From: Thalassobius sp034670005
GTDB lineage: Bacteria; Pseudomonadota; Alphaproteobacteria; Rhodobacterales; Rhodobacteraceae
DNA: 64,000 nucleotides
Direction of reading: 5' to 3'
NCBI RefSeq assembly: GCF_034670005.1
Contig: NZ_JAXMOH010000003.1
Coordinates: forward strand, 124,001-188,000
The notes beneath the pieces were generated by a model that ran no database searches, was not told where the DNA came from, and saw only the letters and a list, made by a program, of their open reading frames with translations. A program made the translations under genes and the position numbers. How positions within the stretch are numbered: the first letter of the stretch is position 1; the number at the start of each line of letters is the position of its first letter. Below, in pieces: positions 1-7,680 of this stretch.

Positions 1-241
1 CTGCGGCCGTCCCGATGAAAGGCATCATGCCTGCGGCAGCCGGGGGGCTGAGCAATATGTAGCGAACCGGGCTGCAAAATGCGCATATCCCTATGAAAGA
101 CTCTACACCTGCCTGCTGGTATGTCCGCGTTTTCCCGCCGCTTCGGGTCCGTTGTGGTGCAATGAACCTGACCGGGTTATTGCGGTCTTTTGCCGGGCTG
201 ACTTCTGCGGTAAAGCCGAGGGGCAATAAGGAATTCAACAA
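1..241. other. Intergenic leader upstream of the RarD-like gene
   Basis: No convincing coding region is visible. The stretch ends with an AAGGAA ribosome-binding site ahead of the start at 242. A segment near 162-190 superficially resembles the 3' half of a thiamine pyrophosphate riboswitch, but the rest of the aptamer is not present, so no RNA element is called. Confidence 0.4.
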
Positions 242-1150
242 ATGTCCAGCAAGCCAGTGAAACCTGCAAATGTCGATACACCGCAAGGGCTTGCCTTTGC
301 CATGGCGGCTTATCTGATGTGGGGATTCATGCCTCTCTATATGAAGATGCTGGCGCATATTCCGCCCGCTGAGGTGGTAGCGCACCGGGTGATCTGGTCC
401 GTCCCGATCGCGGCCGTGGTGCTGATCGTGCTGGGCCGCACCAACGACCTGATCGAAGCCCTCCGCACCCCCCGCACCCTGATCATGGCTTGCGTTACGG
501 CGGTTCTCGTGTCGATCAACTGGGGCATTTATGTCTGGTCGATCGCGTCCGATCGAGCACTCGATGCCGCCCTTGGTTATTACATCAACCCGCTTTTCAG
601 CGTCGCCTTGGGCGCAATGCTGCTGGGGGAACGACCGACCAAGGCGCAGGGTGTAGCTATCGCGCTCGCCGCGCTGGCAGTTGCCGTGCTGTGGATCGAT
701 GCCGGTACATTACCTTGGGCCGCGGTGGGGCTGACTGTGTCTTGGGGGTTTTATGCCTTTTTCAAGAAATCTCTGCCGGTGGGGCCCAATCAGGGCTTCA
801 TGCTGGAGGTGCTGATCCTGCTGCCGCTGGGGTTGGGCTATGTCATCTATCTTTCCACGACCGGGCAGGGGCATTTCACCGTCGCCGGGACTGACATGGC
901 GTTGCTGATGGGGGCCGGGGTGGTGACTGCGGTGCCGCTGATGACCTATGCAAACGGGGCCAAGCTGCTGCGGCTGTCGACCATCGGCGTGCTGCAATAT
1001 ATCGCCCCGACTCTGATCTTCCTAGTGGCGGTGCTGGTCTTCGGAGAACCGTTCGACCATGCCCGCATGATCGCCTTTCCGATGATCTGGGTGGCGCTGG
1101 TGATCTATTCGGTATCGATGTGGCGCCAGTTGCGCCACTCGAAAATGTAA
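242..1150 (+). CDS. rarD: RarD-like EamA-family membrane transporter
   Basis: A 302-residue, very hydrophobic inner-membrane protein with about ten predicted membrane segments in two similar halves, as in the drug/metabolite transporter superfamily. The N-terminal stretch around residues 18-35 (AAYLMWGFMPLYMK) and the ALGYYINPLFSVALG segment are typical of the RarD subgroup, named for chloramphenicol sensitivity in E. coli; the substrate is not established for the family. The ATG at 242 follows AAGGAA at a suitable distance. The stop codon ends at 1150 and the convergent SnoaL-like gene's stop begins at 1151, so the two genes abut with no intergenic base and no terminator between them. Confidence 0.88.
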   Translation: MSSKPVKPANVDTPQGLAFAMAAYLMWGFMPLYMKMLAHIPPAEVVAHRVIWSVPIAAVVLIVLGRTNDLIEALRTPRTLIMACVTAVLVSINWGIYVWSIASDRALDAALGYYINPLFSVALGAMLLGERPTKAQGVAIALAALAVAVLWIDAGTLPWAAVGLTVSWGFYAFFKKSLPVGPNQGFMLEVLILLPLGLGYVIYLSTTGQGHFTVAGTDMALLMGAGVVTAVPLMTYANGAKLLRLSTIGVLQYIAPTLIFLVAVLVFGEPFDHARMIAFPMIWVALVIYSVSMWRQLRHSKM

Positions 1151-1561
1151 TCAGCGTAACGCCTCTTTGAATTTGAGGAAGCGGGCATCTGTCATCACCC
1201 GTTTGTTCATTTCATCGCGCAGCGCTCCGACTGAACTGTGTGGGCGCATGACGACTTCGAATTCTTCGATCAGCCCTGCATCGTTAAGGGTGATCAGGTC
1301 GACGCCGACTGCATCATGATCCCCAATTTTGCATTGGAATTCCAGCGCCCAATCTTTGCCTTCGCCCATGATCCGGCGATAGCGAAAATTTGAAAACACC
1401 TGCCCGACATGGCCCAAAACTGCCGCGACGGGTTCACGTCCTACCCATGTTTTCCAATAAGTAGGTGGCATAAACCGTACCTCCTCGGCCAAAATCTCTA
1501 TGATCTTGCTGTCGTCGCCAGAAGCAACAATTTCGGTCATGCGTTTGACTGTCGGATGCAT
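1151..1561 (-). CDS. SnoaL-like (NTF2-fold) protein
   Basis: A 136-residue protein with the pattern of SnoaL-like/NTF2-fold polypeptides: an N-terminal helix, a GREPV turn near the middle and a C-terminal strand set including the run LIEEFEVVMRP. Members act as small ketosteroid-isomerase-like enzymes or ligand-binding proteins, so no reaction can be assigned. An in-frame extension to 1936 exists, but its sequence is low-complexity and antisense to the neighbouring pseudouridine synthase. The ATG at 1559-1561 is preceded at proper distance by AGGAGG, so I take this start. Divergent from the RluA-type gene and convergent with the RarD-like gene. Confidence 0.72.
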   Translation of the reverse strand: MHPTVKRMTEIVASGDDSKIIEILAEEVRFMPPTYWKTWVGREPVAAVLGHVGQVFSNFRYRRIMGEGKDWALEFQCKIGDHDAVGVDLITLNDAGLIEEFEVVMRPHSSVGALRDEMNKRVMTDARFLKFKEALR

Positions 1562-1662
1562 TGCGGGTCCTCCTCGTTTGGCAGCAGGGTGCAGGGGGGT
1601 GTCTACACAAGCAAGCGTGACGTCGGGTTGCGCCTCTGCCCGCCCGCGCGTATCCAACCGCC

Positions 1663-2316
1663 ATGGTTTGGAGCACCGAATATATCCCCCCGTCTGATCC
1701 TCTTGTGATCCTGCATGAGGATCACGAAATCGTGGTCGTCGACAAACCCTCGGGCTTGCTGTCCGTCCCCGGGCGGGGTGAACATCTGTCCGATTGCCTG
1801 CTGTCCCGGGTTCAGGCGGTTTTTCCACAGGCTTTGCTGGTGCATCGGTTGGATCGGGATACTTCGGGGGTGATGGTGTTCGCGCTGACCCCTCACGCGC
1901 AGCGTCACCTGTCGATGCAGTTTGAAAAACGGACAACCAAGAAAACCTATGTCGCCCGGGTTTGGGGGAGGTTGGAGCCCAAATCCGGGACCGTTGATCT
2001 GCCCCTGATCGTCGACTGGCCCAACCGACCGCGCCAGATGGTCGATCATGAAAACGGGAAATCGGCGATTACCGATTGGCGCGTGTTGAAATACGGTGTC
2101 AATGAAACCCGCGTCCGGCTGAGCCCGAAAACCGGCCGCAGCCATCAATTGCGGGTGCATATGCTGGCATTGGGACATCCGATCCTGGGCGATCCGCTTT
2201 ATGCCGAAGGCGAGGCCGGGGAATTTCCGCGCCTGATGCTGCATTCCGAAGAGTTGCGGCTCAAACATCCCGATAGCGGCAAGGGTATGGGATTTCGGTC
2301 TAAGGCTCCGTTCTGA
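1663..2316 (+). CDS. RluA-family RNA pseudouridine synthase
   Basis: A 217-residue protein that isomerises uridine to pseudouridine in structured RNA. The family core is clear: VVDKPSGLLSVPG at about 25-37, the catalytic loop HRLDRDTSG at 61-69 with the catalytic aspartate at position 64, and the later KTGRSHQLRVH segment. There is no N-terminal S4 domain, so it resembles the short RluA/RluE-like forms rather than RluC or RluD. Which rRNA or tRNA position it modifies cannot be read from the sequence. No strong ribosome-binding site precedes the ATG at 1663, but the family's N-terminal pattern starts soon after it. Confidence 0.85.
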   Translation: MVWSTEYIPPSDPLVILHEDHEIVVVDKPSGLLSVPGRGEHLSDCLLSRVQAVFPQALLVHRLDRDTSGVMVFALTPHAQRHLSMQFEKRTTKKTYVARVWGRLEPKSGTVDLPLIVDWPNRPRQMVDHENGKSAITDWRVLKYGVNETRVRLSPKTGRSHQLRVHMLALGHPILGDPLYAEGEAGEFPRLMLHSEELRLKHPDSGKGMGFRSKAPF

Positions 2317-2352
2317 TACGGAAAGCGCGACGAAATCTGGGCCAGGCTTCGC

Positions 2353-3387
2353 TCAGTGCAAGCGGCGATCGGTTAAATTCAGCCGTCCAGCAATGATCGG
2401 TTGCAGGGCAGAATACAAAGCGGTGTCCCCGTTAAGAATCTGATCCAGCTCTTCCAACCGATTGATTGCGATGAGTTCCAACAGGTCGGTCCTGACAGAA
2501 CCGTCCTGATCGCGTGGCAATGCTGTAACAAGCTGGGTCAGGTTCGCCACCGGTCCGGATTGCGGCAGGGCATCGGGCGTCAGATCGCCCTCGACAAAGG
2601 CATATATGCCCACACCCCCGGCAGACATTGCGTAGGTTGCGAAAGCCACATCCTGTGCCCCTGCAGCCAGTAGCGCCTTGCGGATTGCTGGCCCGTCATG
2701 TTCGATCCGGTTCTCCGATCCTTCGCCATCGGACCAATGCATCAACCGACGAGTGATGAGGTTATAAAGCTTCTTTCCGGTTGCCATCCACATCCGAGAT
2801 GGCAGGGATTTCTGCATCAACATTTTCTTTTCGGTCGCTGTCAACAGGTGCGGGGCAAAGGCGCGTTTCTGTTTCAGCATGTGCCGCAGGTCTTCGCGCG
2901 CGGCGATGCGGAACAGTTTGCCACGGCGTCTGTGTACGCTGGCGAGCTGGAAATCAATGACTGCGGCGCGTCCGTCCGGTGTCATCAACCAGTTTTGCGG
3001 CTTGGCAATGTCATTATGGCAGACGCCGCGCCGCTTCATGTCGCGTAACAGGCGCTTGGCATCCTGAAACCAGAGAGCATCTGAGGGTTTCGCCAGGTGC
3101 AGCGGCGTACCCTGTGACCAGACCCGCAGGATACCCGCCTTGTCGGCGGCCAGCAGCTCCGGAACCCCTTCGATTCCCTGAACTGCGCGCAATCCGCGCG
3201 CCTCCTTGCGGGCCAGAAATTGCGATAGGGGCCGGGCGTACCACGGCACGCCATCCAGTTTGCGTAGCGCAACCTTGACCGATGGATCCGACGCCAGATG
3301 ACCTGAAATCGTTTCGGAAAAAATATCACGTTTCAGCACCGTTTCCGGTACAAAATCCGCCTGCGATTTCGGTTTGCTCTTGGCCAT
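2353..3387 (-). CDS. RIO/LPS-kinase-like protein with an ANL-ligase-like C-terminal region
   Basis: A 344-residue protein. The N-terminal half carries protein-kinase-like catalytic motifs: HNDIAKPQNW, matching the HxDxxxxN catalytic loop, followed by AVIDFQLA at the position of the metal-binding DFG. A canonical glycine-rich loop is not evident, as in lipopolysaccharide-kinase and RIO-like families. The C-terminal third, from about residue 245, resembles the small C-terminal subdomain of adenylate-forming ligases, including IRKALLAAGAQDVAF and ALPRDQDGSVRTDLL, where ligases carry a catalytic lysine after the glycine. The start at 3385-3387 is chosen because the longer frame from 3447 would be encoded through the upstream gene's terminator hairpin. 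It lies downstream of the aldehyde dehydrogenase gene on the same strand. The biological substrate is unknown. Confidence 0.6.
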   Translation of the reverse strand: MAKSKPKSQADFVPETVLKRDIFSETISGHLASDPSVKVALRKLDGVPWYARPLSQFLARKEARGLRAVQGIEGVPELLAADKAGILRVWSQGTPLHLAKPSDALWFQDAKRLLRDMKRRGVCHNDIAKPQNWLMTPDGRAAVIDFQLASVHRRRGKLFRIAAREDLRHMLKQKRAFAPHLLTATEKKMLMQKSLPSRMWMATGKKLYNLITRRLMHWSDGEGSENRIEHDGPAIRKALLAAGAQDVAFATYAMSAGGVGIYAFVEGDLTPDALPQSGPVANLTQLVTALPRDQDGSVRTDLLELIAINRLEELDQILNGDTALYSALQPIIAGRLNLTDRRLH

Positions 3388-3398
3388 CGGGTCCCCAC

Positions 3399-3433
3399 AA
3401 AGAAAACATCCGGGGCTGTCATAGCCCCGGATG
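3399..3433 (-). terminator. Intrinsic terminator after the aldehyde dehydrogenase gene
   Basis: A perfect 11-bp stem (CATCCGGGGCT paired with AGCCCCGGATG, 3407-3433) with a five-base loop. On the minus strand it is followed by TTTTCTTT. It lies between the dehydrogenase stop (3460) and the kinase-like start (3387). Confidence 0.85.
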
Positions 3434-3459
3434 CCGGTTTTCTGCAATGGCGGGCGGAT

Positions 3460-4917
3460 TTATTCTGCCGCGTCCGCCTCGGTTGTCCAGCCTGCGACCG
3501 ACTTGACCTCGAGGAAATCCTCGATGCCCCAGACACCACCTTCGCGGCCGTTGCCGGATTGCTTCATGCCGCCAAAGGGCGCGCCAGCGCCACGGCTTTG
3601 GCCGTTGATTTCCACCATGCCCGAACGCAACTGCCGGGCCACACGGTTGGCCTTGGATCCGTCCTGGGTCTGGATGTAGTTGGTCAGGCCGTACTGGGTG
3701 TCATTGGCAATTGCGATGGCGTCTTCTTCGTCGTCGAAGGGAATGATCGTCAGAACGGGCCCGAAGATTTCTTCGCGCGCGATGGTCATTTCGTTGTTCA
3801 CATCTGCAAACACGGTCGGACGGACATAGAAGCCTTTGTTCAGCCCCTCAGGACGGCCCAGACCGCCGGCGACCAGACGCGCACCTTCGTCGATACCCTT
3901 CTGGATCAGGCCCTGGATCTTGTTCCACTGGGCTTCATTCACCACCGGGCCGATATGACGCCCGGATTCGTGCGCATTGCCCACGGTGACCTTGCTGGCC
4001 ACTTCGGCGGCGGTTTCGACGGCCTGATCATAGGCCCCTTTCTGAACCAGCATCCGGCTCGGCGCGTTGCAGCTTTGGCCGGTGTTGTTCATCATGTGCA
4101 GAACGCCGCGCTTTACCGCCTTGTCGTCTGCATCGGCGAACACGATATTCGCGCCTTTACCGCCCAGTTCCAGATGTACACGCTTGACCGTGTCGGCTGC
4201 GTTTTTGGAAATCGCGATGCCGGCGCGGGTCGAACCCGTGAAGCTGACCATGTCGACATCCTTGTGGCCGGTCATGGCGGTGCCGACGTTGATCCCGTCG
4301 CCGTTCACCAAGTTGAATACGCCTTTGGGGAACCCGGCTTCGTCCATGAATTCAGCGAACAGCATTGCGTCCAGCGGGCTTTCCTCGGACGGTTTCAAGA
4401 CCATGGTGCAGCCGGCGATGGCTGCGGCGACCACTTTCAGTGTGACCTGATTCATTGGCCAGTTCCACGGCGTGATCAGGGCGCAGACGCCGACGGGTTC
4501 ATAGATGATCCGGTCGTTCGGCGCGTGATCGCCCAGCGGACGGATAAAGTCGAAATTTTTAGCCGCGGTCAGGAAATTCGAGATGTGCCAGGTACCTGCG
4601 CCGACCTGCTGGGTGGAAGACATGTCAATCGGCGCACCCATCTCCATCGACATCGCCTCGCCCATTTCAGCGCCCCGCCGCTTGTAGATTTCAAGCAACT
4701 TTTCGACCAGCGCGATGCGCTCCTCCTTAGAGGTGTTCATCCAAGCGGGGAACGCGGCCTTGGCGGCGGCAACGGCCTTGTCCACATCGGCCTGACCGCC
4801 CAGCGAAATGACTGCGCAAGGTTCTTCGGTCGAAGGATCGATTACCTGATGGTCATTCGCTTCGGCCGGGTCGACCCATTCCCCGTTGATATAAAATTGA
4901 CGTTGTTCGATCATCAC
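3460..4917 (-). CDS. NAD(P)-dependent aldehyde dehydrogenase
   Basis: A 485-residue cytoplasmic dehydrogenase that oxidises an aldehyde to the carboxylic acid. Visible family features are the coenzyme-binding segment PWNWPMNQ near 150, FTGSTRAG near 226, the general-base glutamate of LELGGK at 250, and the catalytic cysteine of GQSCNAPSR at 283. The C-terminal FGGMKQSGNGREGG segment is also typical. The closest recalled group is the broad-substrate bacterial ALDH family (COG1012); the aldehyde cannot be specified. Two consecutive ATG codons lie at 4912-4917 after GGGAGAG. A perfect 21-bp palindrome at 4949-4969 sits just upstream, suggesting repressor control, and a hairpin terminator follows the gene. 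Confidence 0.92.
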   Translation of the reverse strand: MMIEQRQFYINGEWVDPAEANDHQVIDPSTEEPCAVISLGGQADVDKAVAAAKAAFPAWMNTSKEERIALVEKLLEIYKRRGAEMGEAMSMEMGAPIDMSSTQQVGAGTWHISNFLTAAKNFDFIRPLGDHAPNDRIIYEPVGVCALITPWNWPMNQVTLKVVAAAIAGCTMVLKPSEESPLDAMLFAEFMDEAGFPKGVFNLVNGDGINVGTAMTGHKDVDMVSFTGSTRAGIAISKNAADTVKRVHLELGGKGANIVFADADDKAVKRGVLHMMNNTGQSCNAPSRMLVQKGAYDQAVETAAEVASKVTVGNAHESGRHIGPVVNEAQWNKIQGLIQKGIDEGARLVAGGLGRPEGLNKGFYVRPTVFADVNNEMTIAREEIFGPVLTIIPFDDEEDAIAIANDTQYGLTNYIQTQDGSKANRVARQLRSGMVEINGQSRGAGAPFGGMKQSGNGREGGVWGIEDFLEVKSVAGWTTEADAAE

Positions 4918-4948
4918 ACTCTCCCGTGAGCAAATTCTAGTCCGGTGC

Positions 4949-4969
4949 TATTTCTGCCAGGCAGAAATA
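4949..4969. promoter_or_regulatory. Perfect palindrome, candidate operator upstream of aldehyde dehydrogenase
   Basis: The arms TATTTCTGCC and GGCAGAAATA flank a single A, giving a perfect inverted repeat of 21 bp. It lies 32 bases upstream of the dehydrogenase start, in the divergent region shared with the peroxiredoxin gene. Size and symmetry suit a TetR- or MarR-type dimer, but no regulator gene is adjacent. Confidence 0.55.
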
Positions 4970-5129
4970 TATCCGCAGATTCTCGCGTAATGTGACAGGG
5001 GTTCATGCGAGCTTCAAGACGGCTTCTTCCTGCTATGAGAATTTGATCAAATTTTTAGGAATGTCAAACCCTGCGACACTCTGTCCTGGTTTGGGTTTAT
5101 TGATATGACAGGACTTGGTAAGTTCCACC

Positions 5130-5144
5130 TTAGAACGTATCTAA
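5130..5144. promoter_or_regulatory. Inverted repeat upstream of peroxiredoxin
   Basis: TTAGA-N5-TCTAA lies 39 bases before the peroxiredoxin start, and a second half-site-like CTTAGAAT follows at 5147-5154. It loosely resembles Irr-type iron boxes, but the spacing does not match the consensus I recall, so only a candidate site is claimed. Confidence 0.3.
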
Positions 5145-5182
5145 ATCTTAGAATGTCATTTTTTCAAAAAAAGGAGCAGGCT

Positions 5183-5836
5183 ATGGGTTTGCGTATCAAC
5201 GACATCGTTCCGAATTTTACTGCTGAAACCGATCAGGGCACGATCTCTTTCCATGATTGGATCGGCGACAGCTGGGCGATTCTGTTTTCTCACCCGAAGG
5301 ATTTTACACCGGTTTGCACCACCGAGTTTGGCGCGGTTGCACAGCTGGCCGATGAATGGGCCAAGCGCGATACAAAGGTGATCGGACTCAGTGTCGACGC
5401 CGTCGAAGAGCATGAGAAATGGAAAAGCGACATCGAAAGCTTCTCTGGTGCACCGGCCGGTTTCCCGATCATCGCTGATGAAGATCTGGAAGTGTCGAAA
5501 CTGTTCGACATGCTGCCCGCCGAAGCCTACCTGCCCGATGGCCGTACCGCCGCCGACAGCGCCTCGGTCCGGTCGGTCTTCATCATCTCGCCGGACAAGA
5601 AGGTGCAGTTGATAATGACCTATCCTATGTCGGTGGGCCGCAACTTCGCCGAAGTGCTGCGCGCGCTGGATGGGTTGCAGGCAACCTACAACACCCCGAT
5701 CGCCACCCCGGCTAACTGGACCGTGGGTCAGGACGTGATCGTGGCGCTGTCGCTGACTGACGAGCAGGCCAAGGAAAAGTTCGGCGACATCGACATCAAG
5801 TTGCCCTATCTGCGCTTGGCGAAGAAGCCAGCTTGA
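5183..5836 (+). CDS. 1-Cys peroxiredoxin (Prx6 type)
   Basis: A 217-residue thiol peroxidase that reduces hydrogen peroxide and organic hydroperoxides. The peroxidatic cysteine is residue 45 within HPKDFTPVCTTEFG. The length, the C-terminal extension beyond about residue 165 and the PYLRLAKKP-like tail match the Prx6/1-Cys group rather than the shorter AhpC type. The ATG at 5183 is chosen because AAAGGAGCAGGCT precedes it, whereas the frame extended upstream to 5105 lacks such a site and has no family similarity. It is divergent from the aldehyde dehydrogenase gene and followed by a strong terminator. Confidence 0.92.
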   Translation: MGLRINDIVPNFTAETDQGTISFHDWIGDSWAILFSHPKDFTPVCTTEFGAVAQLADEWAKRDTKVIGLSVDAVEEHEKWKSDIESFSGAPAGFPIIADEDLEVSKLFDMLPAEAYLPDGRTAADSASVRSVFIISPDKKVQLIMTYPMSVGRNFAEVLRALDGLQATYNTPIATPANWTVGQDVIVALSLTDEQAKEKFGDIDIKLPYLRLAKKPA

Positions 5837-5876
5837 GAACCAATGGGAAGCTGGGCCTAGGCTCTTCCTAAAAATG

Positions 5877-5909
5877 AATGCCACCGCAGATATTGCGGTG
5901 GCATTTTTT
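5877..5909 (+). terminator. Intrinsic terminator after peroxiredoxin
   Basis: A 12-bp stem (AATGCCACCGCA with TGCGGTGGCATT) and a short loop, followed by a run of T residues. It lies about 40 bases after the peroxiredoxin stop codon. Confidence 0.9.
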
Positions 5910-5951
5910 GATTGAGGTCTCAGTTTTTAGCCGTTCATGAGTGATGGCTGT

Positions 5952-6683
5952 TTAAGACCGAACAAAGCAGATCACATTGTCTATGCGCTGCTGCTGTTTC
6001 AAACCAAAGGTGCCTATTTTTTCGATCAAACTGTCCACCGTTCTTTCGCCATCCGGGTAAACCTTGGGGTGCACTTCAAGGATAAAGGTATCGATGTCCT
6101 GCATCGTTTCTGACTCGGTGTCGATAAGAGCGATCTCTGCTCCCTCGATATCGCAAACCAAGGCAAACGGGCCTTCGGGCATTTGCTCTCTGATTTTGGC
6201 AAGCGTGGTTGCCGGCACCGTCACGCCGGTTTCGGTTTCAGATGCGATGTGACCAACATGCGGGTTTTTACCAAGCGCAAATGTCACGGTATCACCGCCA
6301 GAATAGTCGATCGCTGCCTGAATGAGTTGGGATTGAACCGACCCACCGCCTGCCTGTGCATTAATTTTGGCGATTTCGGCAAGCTCGGGGATTGCCTCGA
6401 CAACGATATGCTTTGGTTCAGGGCCGATCTGATTACGGATGACCGCCGATATCACACCAAGACATCCGCCTAGCTCGATCACCGGGGTGCCCGGGGAGAG
6501 GTATTTTCGGATCAGTGTTGCCTCGGCCTCTTCATAGGGACGGCCCCGGTGAAATAAGTACCGAAGATTGAAATCCACAGACTTTGGCACAAAGACATCC
6601 ACCCCATGGACATGGAATTTCTCTGACGATTGACCTCTCAAAGCAAGTAGCCAGAGATAAACTTTACGGTGGAGATTCTTCAT
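5952..6683 (-). CDS. FkbM-family methyltransferase
   Basis: A 243-residue SAM-dependent methyltransferase of the FkbM type, a family that O-methylates sugars or polyketides. The SAM-binding region is PVIELGGCLGVISAVI at about 70-85, followed by the acidic strand IVVEAIPELA. Later ALVCDIEGAEIALID matches the family's D(I/V)EG motif. The ATG overlaps the stop of the upstream glycosyltransferase by four bases, so the two are probably translationally coupled and act on the same glycan. The base composition is visibly less GC-rich than the flanking housekeeping genes. Confidence 0.82.
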   Translation of the reverse strand: MKNLHRKVYLWLLALRGQSSEKFHVHGVDVFVPKSVDFNLRYLFHRGRPYEEAEATLIRKYLSPGTPVIELGGCLGVISAVIRNQIGPEPKHIVVEAIPELAEIAKINAQAGGGSVQSQLIQAAIDYSGGDTVTFALGKNPHVGHIASETETGVTVPATTLAKIREQMPEGPFALVCDIEGAEIALIDTESETMQDIDTFILEVHPKVYPDGERTVDSLIEKIGTFGLKQQQRIDNVICFVRS

Positions 6684-7543
6684 GATGGGTCCTTATACCC
6701 TGCGCCGAAGTCGGAAAAGCTGCTTAAGACGCCTTTGAAAATTGCCAGTTGTTTCTTCCTCTTTCTGACAGAGAACCAGCAAACTGGAGAGACAAGCTGA
6801 AATGTCGCCAGAACCAAGCGCCGCAGTCTTGGGAAGCGCAAACCACGTTTATAAGCAAGATAGACGCCTGACCGCGCCATGTGCCAAGCTTTGAGTTCGG
6901 TGACTTGAAGCGAATTCGGACTCGAATTTCCGCCCTGATGGCTAACGGTTGCGGTATGTATGAACATCAATGGTCCACAGGTTTCGCGCAACCTGTAAGA
7001 CAGTTCCTCGTCTTCGTGGTAAAGGAACAGCTTTTCGTCGAAGCCATGTACTTTTTCGAAGTCAGATCTTCGAACCATCATCGCGGCTCCGGATAAGACT
7101 GACACCTCGCAGTCCCAATCCGGGGCGCCACTTGCCGTATTTCGGTCTTTGGCGGAAATCGCGCTCCGTCGGCGAAAACGAGGCTTGCCGTTGCTGTCGA
7201 GAATCTTTGGATTGAAAGCGGAAGCCTGTTCGTATTTTCCAGCCGCTTGTATCAGCATGTCCAGTGTGTCGGGTTCAAGGGTGGCATCTGGATTGAGGAA
7301 TAAGAGAAATTGGGTGTCTGCCAGTGCCGCACCCTGGTTGCAGCCGAAACCGAAACCTCTGTTTATGTCGTTCTGGATAACAGTCGCCCCAAACTGGCCC
7401 GCAAGGTTCTTCATTTCCTGAGCATCGTTTTGGGTGTTGTTGACGACGATCGTCGGCGTGCCTTCAGGAATTGAGCTCAACATCAAACCCAGCACGCTTG
7501 TACTGTCATAGCAGACTGAAATGATGGTGACTTCTGAGTGCAT
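6680..7543 (-). CDS. Family 2 glycosyltransferase (rhamnosyltransferase-like)
   Basis: A 287-residue inverting glycosyltransferase with a GT-A fold. Visible features are the N-terminal strand VTIISVCYDS, NRGFGFGCNQG, the nucleotide-sugar metal-binding strand FLLFLNPDATLE, and the acceptor-site FLYHEDEELSYRLR that is typical of WbbL/RfbN-like rhamnosyltransferases. Frame extension to 7588 is possible, but MHSEVTIIS is the conventional family start, with GGATAG upstream. It forms a two-gene unit with the FkbM methyltransferase and probably helps decorate a surface polysaccharide. Lower GC than its neighbours hints at acquisition by transfer (inference). Confidence 0.83.
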   Translation of the reverse strand: MHSEVTIISVCYDSTSVLGLMLSSIPEGTPTIVVNNTQNDAQEMKNLAGQFGATVIQNDINRGFGFGCNQGAALADTQFLLFLNPDATLEPDTLDMLIQAAGKYEQASAFNPKILDSNGKPRFRRRSAISAKDRNTASGAPDWDCEVSVLSGAAMMVRRSDFEKVHGFDEKLFLYHEDEELSYRLRETCGPLMFIHTATVSHQGGNSSPNSLQVTELKAWHMARSGVYLAYKRGLRFPRLRRLVLATFQLVSPVCWFSVRKRKKQLAIFKGVLSSFSDFGAGYKDPS

Positions 7544-7623
7544 TGCTATCCAATAATGAATTCTTTTATGCGTAGCAAACATGCACAAAGCGAAGCGAAA
7601 AATATTTGCGCAATCAAGGTGCC

Positions 7624-7656
7624 AAAAAGGCCCCGGCGATCACGCCAGGGCCTTTC
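7624..7656 (-). terminator. Intrinsic terminator after pnp
   Basis: The minus strand reads AAAGGCCCTGGCG, loop TGAT, CGCCGGGGCCTTT and then a T-run. The stem has one wobble pair. It lies 25 bases past the pnp stop codon. Confidence 0.85.
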
Positions 7657-7680
7657 CATTCTGCATAGCAAGGGCCCGAA

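Noticed and set aside
150..200. Sequence resembling the 3' half of a TPP riboswitch (TGAACCTGACCGGGTTATTGCGG)
   Set aside because: The 5' helices and a matching CTGAGA element at the right distance are not found, the conserved end of the aptamer is missing, and the downstream gene is a RarD-like permease, not a thiamine gene.
1562..1936. N-terminal extension of the SnoaL-like gene
   Set aside because: The extra residues are low-complexity and overlap the RluA-type gene; AGGAGG precedes the internal ATG at 1561.
3388..3447. Longer start for the kinase-like gene
   Set aside because: The added codons are encoded by the terminator hairpin of the upstream dehydrogenase gene.
3559..4929. A 456-codon open frame opposite the aldehyde dehydrogenase
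   Set aside because: It is antisense to a full-length ALDH with all catalytic residues; its composition is typical of a shadow frame.
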